The position numbers were made by a program, and so were the translations under genes. Of a stretch of 33,511 nt of DNA, positions 11,100 through 18,531 are shown one piece after another. Under the pieces are notes generated by a model. It made no database searches, had not been told where the DNA came from, and saw nothing but the letters and a program-made list of their open reading frames with translations. The stretch lies in the NCBI GenBank assembly GCA_026708265.1, contig JAPOVI010000087.1:1-33511 (forward strand), given 5' to 3'. The stretch is from Acidobacteriota bacterium (GTDB lineage: Bacteria > Acidobacteriota > Vicinamibacteria > Vicinamibacterales > UBA8438). Positions within the stretch are counted from its first letter, which is position 1. Every line of letters starts with the position of its first letter.

Positions 11100-13160
11100 T
11101 CACGACGGCAGCCGCAGCGCGACGTACTCGCCGGAGTGGCCGCGTCCGCCGATGGCGAGGACGATGTGCTGGCGGCCGCCGGCGAGGTACGTCATCGGCG
11201 AGCCGGACTGCGGCGCGGGCAGGAAGACGGCGCCCACCGCGTCGCCCGTCGCCTTGTCGTAGGCGCGCAGCATGGCGCCGCGCCCGGCGGGCGTGGGCCG
11301 GAAGTCGCATTCCCCGAGAACCACCAGCGTGGCCGTGACCAGCGGGCCGACGAGGTGCGTGCACGGCTGGCCCGTGCGCGGGATGTCCAGGCCGGCGAGG
11401 GCCGGGTGGCGCGCCACGCGCTCCGGGGTGGCGCCGTGCGGGACCTGCCACAGGAGGTCGCCCCGGTCGAGGTCGATGGCCGAAAGGCGTCCGTAGGGAG
11501 GCTTGACGAGCGGCAGGCCGCGGACATTGAGATCGCGCAAGCCGCCGTGCCCCACGCCGCGCCGCTCCGTCCCCTTCACGTAGCGCATGTCGGAGACGTC
11601 GGGGCCGGGGCTCGGAATCAGCTCCCAGGAGTAGAACGCGGTCCGCGAGGGCACGTAGAGGACGTTCGTCTCGGGGTCGTAGCCGCCGCCGGGCCAGTTC
11701 GTGCCGCCGCTCCCGGCCCCGAGCCCGAGCGTGGCGATCGGACCCTCCGGCCGGCTGACGACGGGCGGCGTGAAGATCGGCCCCATGCGGTAGCGCGAGA
11801 CCAGCTCGACGGCCTCCGCTCGGAGCTCCGGCGTGAAGTCGATGAGGTCGTCGACCGCGGCGCCCTGCCGGTCGTAGGCCGGCGGACGGGTGGGGAACGG
11901 CTGGGTCGGGGAGTACCACTCGCCCGGCACGTCGCCCTGCGGCACGGGCCGCTCCTCGATGGGCCAGACCGGCTCGCCCGTCACGCGGTCGAAGACGTAG
12001 AGGAACGCCTGCTTCCCCGGTTGCGCCACCGCCTTGATCGCCCGGCCGTCGACCGTGATGTCGGCCAGGATCGGCGGGCTCGCCATGTCGAAGCCCCACA
12101 GCGGATGGTGCACGAGCTGGAAGTGCCAGCGGCGCTCGCCGGTCGCGAGATCGACGGCGACGAGGCTCTCGGCGAACAGGTTGTCGCCGGGGCGGTGCCC
12201 GCCGTAGTAGTCGCCGGTGGGCGTCTCGACGGGGAGGTAGGCGATGCCCAGCTCGGGGTCGGCCGAGATCTGCGTCCAGACGCCGTTGTTGCCGTTGCTG
12301 CCCCAGGAGTCGGCGAGCCAGGTGTCGGCGCCGAACTCGCCGGGGCGGGGCACGGTGCGGAACGTCCACAGCCGCTCGCCGGTGCGGACGTCGAAGGCCT
12401 GGACAAGACCCTTCACGTTGTTGTGCGTCCGCGGTGCGGCTCCGTCGGCGAAGGTGCCGCCGACGATCACCACGTCGCCCGCCACGGTCGGGGCGGCGTT
12501 GGTCCCGATGGGGCCCGTCGCGAGGTCGATGGGCCGCCCGTCGCCGACGACGGCCGTCGCCTTGAGGTCCACCGCCCCGGCCGTCCCGAAGTCGGCGACG
12601 CGCGCGCCGGTGCGGGCGTCGAGCGCCACGAGGCGGAAGCCGATCGTCACGTAGAGAATCCGCGCCTCTTCGCCGTTGGCCCAGTACGCCAGCCCGCGCC
12701 CGGACAGGCGGCGCGGCGACGCCGCGGCCCGCGCTCCCTCGTCCTCGCGGTGCATCCAGAGGAGCTCGCCCGTCGCGGCGTCGAGCGCGACTACCGCCCG
12801 CCGCGTCCCGGCGGTGGCGTAGACGACGCCCCCGGCCATCACCGGGGTGCCTTCGAGCTTGAACTCCGGCGCGGGGCCGAAGTTGTCGGTCCGGAAGCGC
12901 CAGGCGATCTCGAGGCGCTCGAAATTCGAGGCGTCGATCTGGTCGAGCGGCGAGTAGCGCGTGTTCCCGGCGTCTCCGCCGTAGCTCGGCCACTCGCCGG
13001 CCGCCGTCGTGAGCGGAGGCACCGCGTCCGCTGCGTCGGGCGGCTGCCCGGCAGTGGTGGACGGCGGCGCGCCGAGCATCAGCGCCAGGGCAGCCAGGGC
13101 GACAGCTGGCGGCGCCGGGTGCGCGGACGGATGCGGACGATGCGGCCGAATGCTGTGCAT
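11100..13160 (-). CDS. PQQ-dependent dehydrogenase (quinoprotein, membrane/periplasmic), copy 1
   Basis: This 686-residue beta-propeller quinoprotein should oxidise a sugar or alcohol in the periplasm and pass electrons to the respiratory chain. A signal-peptide-like N-terminus (hydrophobic about residues 18-31) precedes the family opening EWPSYGGDAGNTRYSPLDQI (56-75). The repeated blade motifs AATGELLW, DARTGARV, VRTGERLW and LATGERRW are visible, as are the family stretches ADTWLADSWGSNGNN, PTGDYYGG and SPMTYLAGG. There is no CXXCH, so it lacks the fused cytochrome c domain of quinohaemoproteins. It sits alone between two toxin-antitoxin modules. A close paralogue is encoded at 18532-20553. 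The ATG at 13160 has no clear ribosome site, but it is the only start that gives a full signal peptide. The substrate cannot be read from the sequence. Confidence 0.9.
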   Translation of the reverse strand: MHSIRPHRPHPSAHPAPPAVALAALALMLGAPPSTTAGQPPDAADAVPPLTTAAGEWPSYGGDAGNTRYSPLDQIDASNFERLEIAWRFRTDNFGPAPEFKLEGTPVMAGGVVYATAGTRRAVVALDAATGELLWMHREDEGARAAASPRRLSGRGLAYWANGEEARILYVTIGFRLVALDARTGARVADFGTAGAVDLKATAVVGDGRPIDLATGPIGTNAAPTVAGDVVIVGGTFADGAAPRTHNNVKGLVQAFDVRTGERLWTFRTVPRPGEFGADTWLADSWGSNGNNGVWTQISADPELGIAYLPVETPTGDYYGGHRPGDNLFAESLVAVDLATGERRWHFQLVHHPLWGFDMASPPILADITVDGRAIKAVAQPGKQAFLYVFDRVTGEPVWPIEERPVPQGDVPGEWYSPTQPFPTRPPAYDRQGAAVDDLIDFTPELRAEAVELVSRYRMGPIFTPPVVSRPEGPIATLGLGAGSGGTNWPGGGYDPETNVLYVPSRTAFYSWELIPSPGPDVSDMRYVKGTERRGVGHGGLRDLNVRGLPLVKPPYGRLSAIDLDRGDLLWQVPHGATPERVARHPALAGLDIPRTGQPCTHLVGPLVTATLVVLGECDFRPTPAGRGAMLRAYDKATGDAVGAVFLPAPQSGSPMTYLAGGRQHIVLAIGGRGHSGEYVALRLPS

Positions 13161-13438
13161 GGTCTCAGTGGGGCGGAGCGACGCAGCCGCCGGCCGCGAA
13201 GGGTGCCACGTCCAGCGCGCCGCGGCGACCTCTCAATCCCCGTGGAAGCACTCCGGTCGCGATCCGAGACCGGCGGCGCACCGGACGGAGCATTGTCCCG
13301 CGGGGCGCGACAGCGTAGCAAGGGCACAGCGTGGCTGTGCTTGCGTTTGGAGGCCCCGATCTGCCTTCGGGCTATCGCAGGAACGGGTCGGAATCGGTCC
13401 TGACGAGGCCCCCGACAGGGCGGAGAGCACGCTTCGAT
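13161..13438. other. Intergenic region between divergent PQQ dehydrogenase and hipBA genes
   Basis: No credible gene is seen here. It should carry the PQQ dehydrogenase promoter on the minus strand. The hipBA control region lies immediately downstream, from 13439. Confidence 0.55.
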
Positions 13439-13452
13439 TTCCCGATCGGGAA
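13439..13452. promoter_or_regulatory. hipBA operator O1 (14-bp perfect palindrome)
   Basis: TTCCCGATCGGGAA is a perfect palindrome ending 8 bp upstream of the -35 box of the hipB promoter. The identical 14 bp recur at 13488-13501, with centres 49 bp apart. By analogy with autoregulated HipB systems this is probably a HipB binding site; the exact sequence is not one I know from the literature. Confidence 0.7.
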
Positions 13453-13460
13453 GGCGGAGG

Positions 13461-13489
13461 TTGCCAAGCCGCTGCGGACGCCCTATATT
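13461..13489 (+). promoter_or_regulatory. hipBA sigma70-type promoter
   Basis: TTGCCA (13461-13466, 5 of 6 to consensus), a 17-bp spacer and TATATT (13484-13489, 5 of 6) form a strong promoter. It is flanked by the two palindromes, the second overlapping the last two -10 bases, so repressor binding would block RNA polymerase. Transcription would start near 13496, just before the GTG at 13510. Confidence 0.7.
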
Positions 13490-13501
13490 CCCGATCGGGA
13501 A
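13488..13501. promoter_or_regulatory. hipBA operator O2 (14-bp perfect palindrome)
   Basis: This second perfect copy of TTCCCGATCGGGAA overlaps the -10 box and the expected transcription start of hipBA, and lies 8 bp upstream of the hipB GTG. The position is that of a repressor site. Confidence 0.7.
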
Positions 13502-13509
13502 ATCTAGCC

Positions 13510-13737
13510 GTGACGCCGCGCGACATCGGACGAGTCGTTCGGGAGACGCGCCGCGCCCAGGGTCTCCGGCAGGACCAGTTGGCCGGCGCGGCCGGCGTCG
13601 GCGTACGGTTCGTGGTGGAGCTGGAGGCCGGGAAGGTGACGGCCCGGCTCGGCAAGGCTCTCGCCGTGCTCGCCGCCCTCGGCTGCACGCTGCGGATCGA
13701 ACCGCCGTCCGGCGCCGGGGGCGACCCTCGGGCATGA
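13510..13737 (+). CDS. hipB: HipB-like antitoxin / XRE-family repressor
   Basis: This 75-residue helix-turn-helix protein has an XRE/Cro fold: DIGRVVRETRRAQGLRQDQLAGAAGV then RFVVELEAGKVTARLGKALAVLAALG, matching HipB-type antitoxins that end in an IEPP-like strand. It should bind HipA and repress its own promoter through the two upstream palindromes. The GTG at 13510 is chosen because it gives the family N-terminus and lies just downstream of the promoter and operators; upstream in-frame sequence is non-homologous. Its stop overlaps the hipA start (ATGA), indicating translational coupling. No strong ribosome site is visible before the GTG, which may mean a short leader. Confidence 0.88.
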   Translation: MTPRDIGRVVRETRRAQGLRQDQLAGAAGVGVRFVVELEAGKVTARLGKALAVLAALGCTLRIEPPSGAGGDPRA

Positions 13738-15002
13738 CGCGCGCGCTCGCGGTCTGGTGGGAGGACGCGCTCGTCGGCTCCCTGCGCGTGGATCGCGACG
13801 GCGAGATGCGGTTCGCGTACGACGCGGACTGGCTCGCCGACCCCGCCTCGCCCGCGCTCTCCTTCTCGTTGCCGAAGCGCGCAGAGCCGTTCCGTGCCCG
13901 GGCGTGTCGGCCCTTCTTCGAAGGACTGCTGCCCGAGGGTGCGCAGCGCGACGCGATCGCGGCGGTCTTCGGCGTGTCGCCGGGCAACGAGTTCGCACTG
14001 CTCGAGCGGTTGGGGGGCGACGTGGCAGGTGCGCTGACCCTGCGGCGGGAGGGCGAGGCGCCGCCGCCGGCACCGGTCGCGACCGCGGCCGGCGGCCAGC
14101 CGGCGGCGGCGCTCGACGAGCAGGAGCTGGCCGGCGTTCTCGGGCAGCTCGGTACCCGGCCGATGCTGGCCGGCACGCGCGGCCTGCGGCTCTCGCTCGC
14201 CGGGGCGCAGTCGAAGCTCCCCGTCGTCCTGGTCGGCGGGCGGGTCGCGCTGCCCGGGCCGGGGCAGCCGACCACGCACATCCTCAAGCCGCCCATCGCC
14301 CGGTTCCCGGCCACGACCGAGAACGAGGCGTTCGCGATGCGCCTCGCCACCCGCCTCGGCGTGGACGCGGCCCCGGTGGAAGCGTACCGCGTGGCCGATG
14401 GGCACTGCCTGCTCGTCACCCGCTACGATCGGCAGCGGGAGGCGGACGGTTCCGTGCGGCGCCTGCACCAGGAGGACTTCTGCCAGGCGCTCGGGGTGCC
14501 GTCCAGCCGCAAGTACGCCGCCGACGGCGGTCCGGCGTTCCGCCAGTGCTTCGATCTGGTCCGGCGCGCGTGCCCGCGTCCGGCCGTCGAGGTGCTCAAG
14601 CTGCTCGACGCGGCGATCGTGCAAGTGCTCATCGGGAACGCCGATGCCCACGCCAAGAACTACAGCCTGCTCCACCGCGAGGGCGGCCCCGAGCTCGCTC
14701 CGCTCTACGACCTGCTCTCGACCGTCTCCTATCCCGACTTGTCCCCGAACCTCGCGATGCGGGTCGCCGGGCGCGCCACGCTGCGGGAGCTGCACCCCGG
14801 GGACTGGGATCGGTTCGCGAAGAGCGCCGGGCTGGCGCCGCCGTTCGTGCGGCGGCGGGTCGTGGCGCTGGCTGCGCACGCGGTCGAGCGGGCCGAAGGA
14901 ACCGCGGGCGAGCTTGCCGGTTCCGGGCTGGATGGGGACGCTCTGAGAGCATTCGCGGCGCGGGTCGCCGGTCGTGCTCGGCAGCTCGCGCGGACGGCCT
15001 GA
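13734..15002 (+). CDS. hipA: HipA-family serine/threonine kinase toxin
   Basis: This 422-residue protein is close to the usual HipA length (~440). An N-terminal couple_hipA domain (about 1-105, with FFEGLLPEG) is followed by SLAGAQSK (154-161), the loop holding the Ser that is autophosphorylated in E. coli HipA. HILKPP (182-187) provides the ATP-binding Lys. IGNADAHAKN (300-309) is the catalytic loop with probable base Asp304, and LAPLYDLLS (321-329) carries the metal-binding Asp326. All key residues are present, so the kinase is probably active. Known HipA proteins phosphorylate glutamyl-tRNA synthetase or other translation factors; the target here is unknown. It is coupled to hipB by an ATGA overlap and converges on the DUF1552 gene with a 41-bp gap. 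Confidence 0.92.
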   Translation: MTRALAVWWEDALVGSLRVDRDGEMRFAYDADWLADPASPALSFSLPKRAEPFRARACRPFFEGLLPEGAQRDAIAAVFGVSPGNEFALLERLGGDVAGALTLRREGEAPPPAPVATAAGGQPAAALDEQELAGVLGQLGTRPMLAGTRGLRLSLAGAQSKLPVVLVGGRVALPGPGQPTTHILKPPIARFPATTENEAFAMRLATRLGVDAAPVEAYRVADGHCLLVTRYDRQREADGSVRRLHQEDFCQALGVPSSRKYAADGGPAFRQCFDLVRRACPRPAVEVLKLLDAAIVQVLIGNADAHAKNYSLLHREGGPELAPLYDLLSTVSYPDLSPNLAMRVAGRATLRELHPGDWDRFAKSAGLAPPFVRRRVVALAAHAVERAEGTAGELAGSGLDGDALRAFAARVAGRARQLARTA

Positions 15003-15043
15003 CCGGCTCGGGGATGCACGCGGCCGGTGGCGGCCGCGGGCTC

Positions 15044-16447
15044 CTACGCAAGCCGGCCGAGCGGACCGCTCACGTCGACGAAGTCGCCCCGTTGTCCCCG
15101 CACGTACGACAGGCCCACGTGGTCCACGTCGAGGCCCATCGCGCGGGCCACGCTCACCAGCAGCCGCTGGTGGGGGATGCCGGACAGGCGGGTGGAGCCG
15201 CCCGCCACCACCTGCGACGGCACCCGCACCTCGATCGGGGTCGTGTGCGGCCAGTAGAGGTAGCGTCCGGTGGCGAAGGCCCACGACCCCCCGATGAGCA
15301 CCGGGCAGTAGTGGCCGTAGCCGTGCCAGCCGTCGCCGAGCTCGGAGCCCCAGACGATGAGGGTGTTGTCCATCACGGAGCCGCCTCCGGCGTCCGGGAT
15401 GGCCTCCAGGGTGCTCACGAGCCGGGCCACCTGTTCCGCGTGGTGGCGCGCGTAGTCGGCCATCGCGGCGTGCTTCGCGGGGTCGTCGTAGATGTAGTGG
15501 GCAATGCCCTTGTGCACCTTGTCGCTGATGTGGGCGGCGCCGAACTCGGCCGTCGGCATCTCGCCCAGCGACAGGGAGACGACGCGCGTGATGTCGCAGG
15601 CGAACGCCGCTGCGATGATGTCGGTGAAGGCGTCGAAGCGCCGGTCGTACTGCTCGAACGAGCCGGCGGGCCGCGGGGGCGCCTCGCAGGCGAGCGTCGC
15701 CAGACCCTCGAGCCGGTGGCCGAGGCGCTCGACCAGCCCGAAGTGGGCCTCGACCCGCGCGCGGCCGGCGGCGTCGAAGCGCGGCGCGAGGGCGCGGTAC
15801 TCGCGGTAGGCGAAGTCGAGCGTCGTGCGCCGCCGCGTGCCCACGGCGTCGCCGGACGAGGCGGGCCCGAAGACGCGCTCCCAGGCACGGAGCGGCGTGT
15901 TCTCGGCCGGCAGGCGCACTCCGCCCTCGTTGTAGCTGATGGGGCGTCCCGCCTCGAGCGCCGCGTCGACGGAGAGCTCCAGCGACGGCAGCCGGTCGGG
16001 GCGTGCGATGTGCGCGGCGACGAGCTGGTCGATCGAGGCGGAGGTCGAGCGCGTGTCGCGGCCCGCGAAGTCGGCGTCGTTGCCGGTCCACGAGTGGATC
16101 CACCCGCGGTCGTGCCGGTTCCCGCCTCCGTCGAGCTCGGCCGTCCCCAGCGAGAGGCCGTCGAGGGCGAGCACCCGGCGCCGGTGCGGGTGGAGCGGCG
16201 CCAGCGGCGGGCTGAACGCGCCGGCGGGAAGCGGGCCGAGGTCGACCTCCCACGGCCGGTCCTCGGCGGCGCCGGCGGGTCGCATGCGCCAGTCGGCGTA
16301 CGGCCACCCGTGGCAGTGGCTGATGACGAGGAGGCGGCGGGGCGGCCCGGCCGGGGCCTGGGCCAGCGCGCGCACCACGCCGCCGGGCCAGCCGGCCCCG
16401 AGCGCGGTCAGGGCGCCCATGCGGAGGATCTGTCGTCGCGGGATCAT
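15044..16447 (-). CDS. DUF1552 domain-containing exported protein
   Basis: This 467-residue protein begins with a Tat-type leader (MIPRRQILRMGALTALGAG, twin Arg at 4-5). It has the DUF1552 features LLVISHCHGWPYADWRMRP, the GWIHSWTGND motif near residue 120 and the VWGSELGDGWHGYGHYCPVLIGG stretch near 370. The family occurs in Planctomycetes, Acidobacteria and Myxobacteria next to DUF1587/1592/1595 cytochrome-like proteins, as here. Its fold resembles the alkaline-phosphatase/sulfatase-like DUF1501 group, but its activity is unproven. The start overlaps the upstream DUF1592 gene by ATGA, so the two are co-transcribed and translationally coupled. The Tat leader suggests a folded, possibly cofactor-bearing periplasmic protein. 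Confidence 0.87.
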   Translation of the reverse strand: MIPRRQILRMGALTALGAGWPGGVVRALAQAPAGPPRRLLVISHCHGWPYADWRMRPAGAAEDRPWEVDLGPLPAGAFSPPLAPLHPHRRRVLALDGLSLGTAELDGGGNRHDRGWIHSWTGNDADFAGRDTRSTSASIDQLVAAHIARPDRLPSLELSVDAALEAGRPISYNEGGVRLPAENTPLRAWERVFGPASSGDAVGTRRRTTLDFAYREYRALAPRFDAAGRARVEAHFGLVERLGHRLEGLATLACEAPPRPAGSFEQYDRRFDAFTDIIAAAFACDITRVVSLSLGEMPTAEFGAAHISDKVHKGIAHYIYDDPAKHAAMADYARHHAEQVARLVSTLEAIPDAGGGSVMDNTLIVWGSELGDGWHGYGHYCPVLIGGSWAFATGRYLYWPHTTPIEVRVPSQVVAGGSTRLSGIPHQRLLVSVARAMGLDVDHVGLSYVRGQRGDFVDVSGPLGRLA

Positions 16448-18354
16448 CGGGCATCTCCCGGCGCGTCTGCGTCTGCGCTAGCGCCGAACCGGAACAGGTC
16501 GCTGGTCGCGATGGAGACCAGCAGGTCCTTGATGGAATCGTCTTCGCGGAAGCGGCGCCGGATCGGCTCCAGGGCGGGCTCGGACGACGCGATCCGATCG
16601 CCCAGCGCGTAGCGCGTCCAGTGCAGCGCGTAGCAGTCCCGAACGCGGCGGCTGGCGCCGAGTTGCCGCGCGAAGTCGACGCCGTCCGTGAAGGTCAGCG
16701 TCTCGCCGCCCGGAAGGTGAAGCGTCCCGCTCGCGTCGACCGGCTGGCCGTTGTCCTCCGCGCGCCACGCCCCGAGCGCGTCGTAGTGCTCGAAGGCGAA
16801 GCCCGGCGGGTTGATCCGCCGGTGGCACGAGGCGCACGCGGGGCGGTCGGTGGCCGTCGCCGTCCGCTCGCGGTTGGTGCTCTCGACGGCCAGCGTGTCG
16901 GGTGGGAGGGCGGTCTCCGCCCCCTGGATCGGCGTGCCGAGGTGCATGCACGCGATCCGTTCGAGCACCCGCACGCCGCGCAGGATCGGCCCCGGCTGCA
17001 CGGCGTAGGCGCCCACCGCGAGCACGGCCGGCAGCGTCAGGACGCCGGCCCGCTCGTCGGGCGGGAACGTGGCCGGGTAGAGCGTCAGCGAATCCTTGCG
17101 CCCGATGGAGATCGCCACGAACTCGATCGGCCGCGTCACGGGGGCTCCGCCGGGGTTGCGCACGGCGCCCTCCCCGTGGATCGGCGCCGTGGCGTCCGAC
17201 AGGTACCCGTGGTGATCGGTCATCAGGGCCGTGAACGTGCCGTCGCCGTCGAAGACGGCCCGCTCCACGAACAGCCCCGCTTCGAGCAGCAGCGAGTGGC
17301 GCACCGGGCCGAGGATGGTCGGCCACTCGATGTCGTCGTCGTTGGCCTCCCCCATGCGGGGCGCGATGCCGAAGCGCGGCCCGAACGCGCGCCGCGCGGG
17401 GGCGATGAGCAGCACGTCCTCCGTGCCGAGCCACTGGTGGTGGAAGCGCACGACGGCGGGCCGGGCCTTCGGGTCGTCGAGCATCCGCCGCGCCTGCCGC
17501 TCGACGCCGGCCGCCGTCGCCAGCTCGCCCGCTTCGGCGGCGGCGAAGAGCTCCGCGTCGGGCATCGAGTCCCAGAGGAAGTACGAGAGGCGGGAGGCGA
17601 GCGTCCACGGGTCGGTGCCGGAGCCCGCCTGGTCGGTGCCGGAGTCGGCTTGGTCGGCGCCCGAGCCGGCCCGGTCGCCGTCCCCGCGCCCGCGCGCACT
17701 GCCCGGCTCGACCCGGAAGTGGAACGCGGGGACCTGGAGGATGCCGGCGACGGTGAGCGCCACCGCTTCGTCCAGCGGTCCGGCGCCGCGGTTGGCCTGC
17801 CAGAAGTCGAGCAGCCGCTCCCGTTCCGCCGCGCGCAGCGGTCGCCGGTAGGCGCGCCGCGCGAAGCGCTCGATGCTGGCCCAGGCGCACGCCGCCTGCT
17901 CCGCCGCGGGCAGCTCTGCCCACCCCTCGCACGCGAAGAAGGTGGGCGATAGGAGCGCGTAGGACGCGAAGTGCATCGCCGCCAGGTGCAGCTCCTCCAC
18001 CTGGTAGGACGACGGGTTCTGCCCCTGGACGATCCCCTCGAATCCCTCCGAGCCGGGCTCGGCGGGGAAGCGCCACGGCCACGGCGGCGGCGGAGGCGGC
18101 GGCAGGAACACGCCCTTGCTGGCCGCCCGCCGCGGGCTCAGGCGGTCCGCCAGTTCGGTCCGCGCCGGCCACCCCTCGCTGTCGCGCGGGAAGCCCAGCA
18201 GGTCGGCGATCGTGTTGTTGTACTCGGCCGGCGTCAGGGCCAGCGGCGGCGTGCGCAGCGCGGGCTCCGCAGCCTGCGTCCCACTCCCCGCTTCGCCCGC
18301 CGCACCGCCCGCCCAGAACGCCAGCGCCAAAGAGAGAACCGCAGCGCGCTTCAT
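16444..18354 (-). CDS. DUF1592/DUF1588/DUF1587/DUF1595/DUF1585 protein with c-type haem motif
   Basis: This 636-residue exported protein has a signal peptide (MKRAAVLSLALAFWAGGAAG). Domains in order are DUF1587 (LTPAEYNNTIADLLG, from 40), DUF1595 (RFARRAYRRPLRAAER, 163-178), DUF1592 (ASRLSYFLWDSMPDAELF, 253-270, to about 385), DUF1588 (about 405-535, with the haem-binding CASCH at 507-511) and DUF1585 (from about 555). A Pro7 run lies at 85-91, and a Ser-Gly-Asp-Gln repeat (229-249) separates DUF1595 from DUF1592. The ATG at 18354 is preferred because a GAGGAG ribosome site lies 7 bp upstream and it starts the signal peptide; an in-frame ATG at 18381 would add nine residues. It is the first gene of an operon with DUF1552. 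It is probably a periplasmic cytochrome-like oxidoreductase; the substrate is unknown. Confidence 0.86.
   Translation of the reverse strand: MKRAAVLSLALAFWAGGAAGEAGSGTQAAEPALRTPPLALTPAEYNNTIADLLGFPRDSEGWPARTELADRLSPRRAASKGVFLPPPPPPPWPWRFPAEPGSEGFEGIVQGQNPSSYQVEELHLAAMHFASYALLSPTFFACEGWAELPAAEQAACAWASIERFARRAYRRPLRAAERERLLDFWQANRGAGPLDEAVALTVAGILQVPAFHFRVEPGSARGRGDGDRAGSGADQADSGTDQAGSGTDPWTLASRLSYFLWDSMPDAELFAAAEAGELATAAGVERQARRMLDDPKARPAVVRFHHQWLGTEDVLLIAPARRAFGPRFGIAPRMGEANDDDIEWPTILGPVRHSLLLEAGLFVERAVFDGDGTFTALMTDHHGYLSDATAPIHGEGAVRNPGGAPVTRPIEFVAISIGRKDSLTLYPATFPPDERAGVLTLPAVLAVGAYAVQPGPILRGVRVLERIACMHLGTPIQGAETALPPDTLAVESTNRERTATATDRPACASCHRRINPPGFAFEHYDALGAWRAEDNGQPVDASGTLHLPGGETLTFTDGVDFARQLGASRRVRDCYALHWTRYALGDRIASSEPALEPIRRRFREDDSIKDLLVSIATSDLFRFGASADADAPGDAR
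17610..17672. repeat. Three tandem 21-bp coding repeats in the DUF1592 gene
   Basis: Three consecutive 21-bp units each begin GGTCGG: 17610-17630, 17631-17651 and 17652-17672. Units 1 and 2 differ at only a few bases, unit 3 at more. On the minus strand they encode the seven-residue repeat around SGTDQA (residues 229-249). The repeat is in frame and lies in a linker between domains. Confidence 0.75.
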
Positions 18355-18531
18355 CGACCGACTCCTCGCGAGAGGGCCCATCTATCCGTCAGACGCCAAA
18401 GGGAGACGCACGGACGGCGCATTCTCCCGCAGCCGCGAGAGCGGTGGCAAGCCGTGTCGGGTCCGGGGCGCGTTGCCTCACGCTGGGAGACGTGCCAGAG
18501 TGGACGGCTCTACGGTGCGACGGAGGTCATC
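18355..18531. promoter_or_regulatory. Divergent promoter region of the DUF1592 operon and PQQ dehydrogenase 2
   Basis: This 177-bp gap must contain both divergent promoters, but I could not assign -35/-10 boxes with confidence. It ends with the GGAGGT ribosome site (18521-18526) of the PQQ dehydrogenase gene. At 18486-18503 it contains an 18-nt stretch resembling the 5' end of a tRNA-Ser gene; no complete tRNA follows. Confidence 0.4.

Noticed and set aside
13439..13501. Hairpin terminator made by the TTCCCGATCGGGAA palindromes
   Set aside because: They have no loop and no T-tract, and they flank a clear promoter; operators fit better.
13233..16454. Minus-strand 1073-codon frame across DUF1552 and hipA
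   Set aside because: It is in a different frame from DUF1552 and antisense to hipA; length is explained by the scarcity of stops at high GC.
13757..16612. Plus-strand 951-codon frame running through hipA and DUF1552
   Set aside because: It is out of frame with hipA, antisense to DUF1552, and matches no family.
17610..17672. CRISPR-like array
   Set aside because: The units are contiguous 21-bp coding repeats without spacers.
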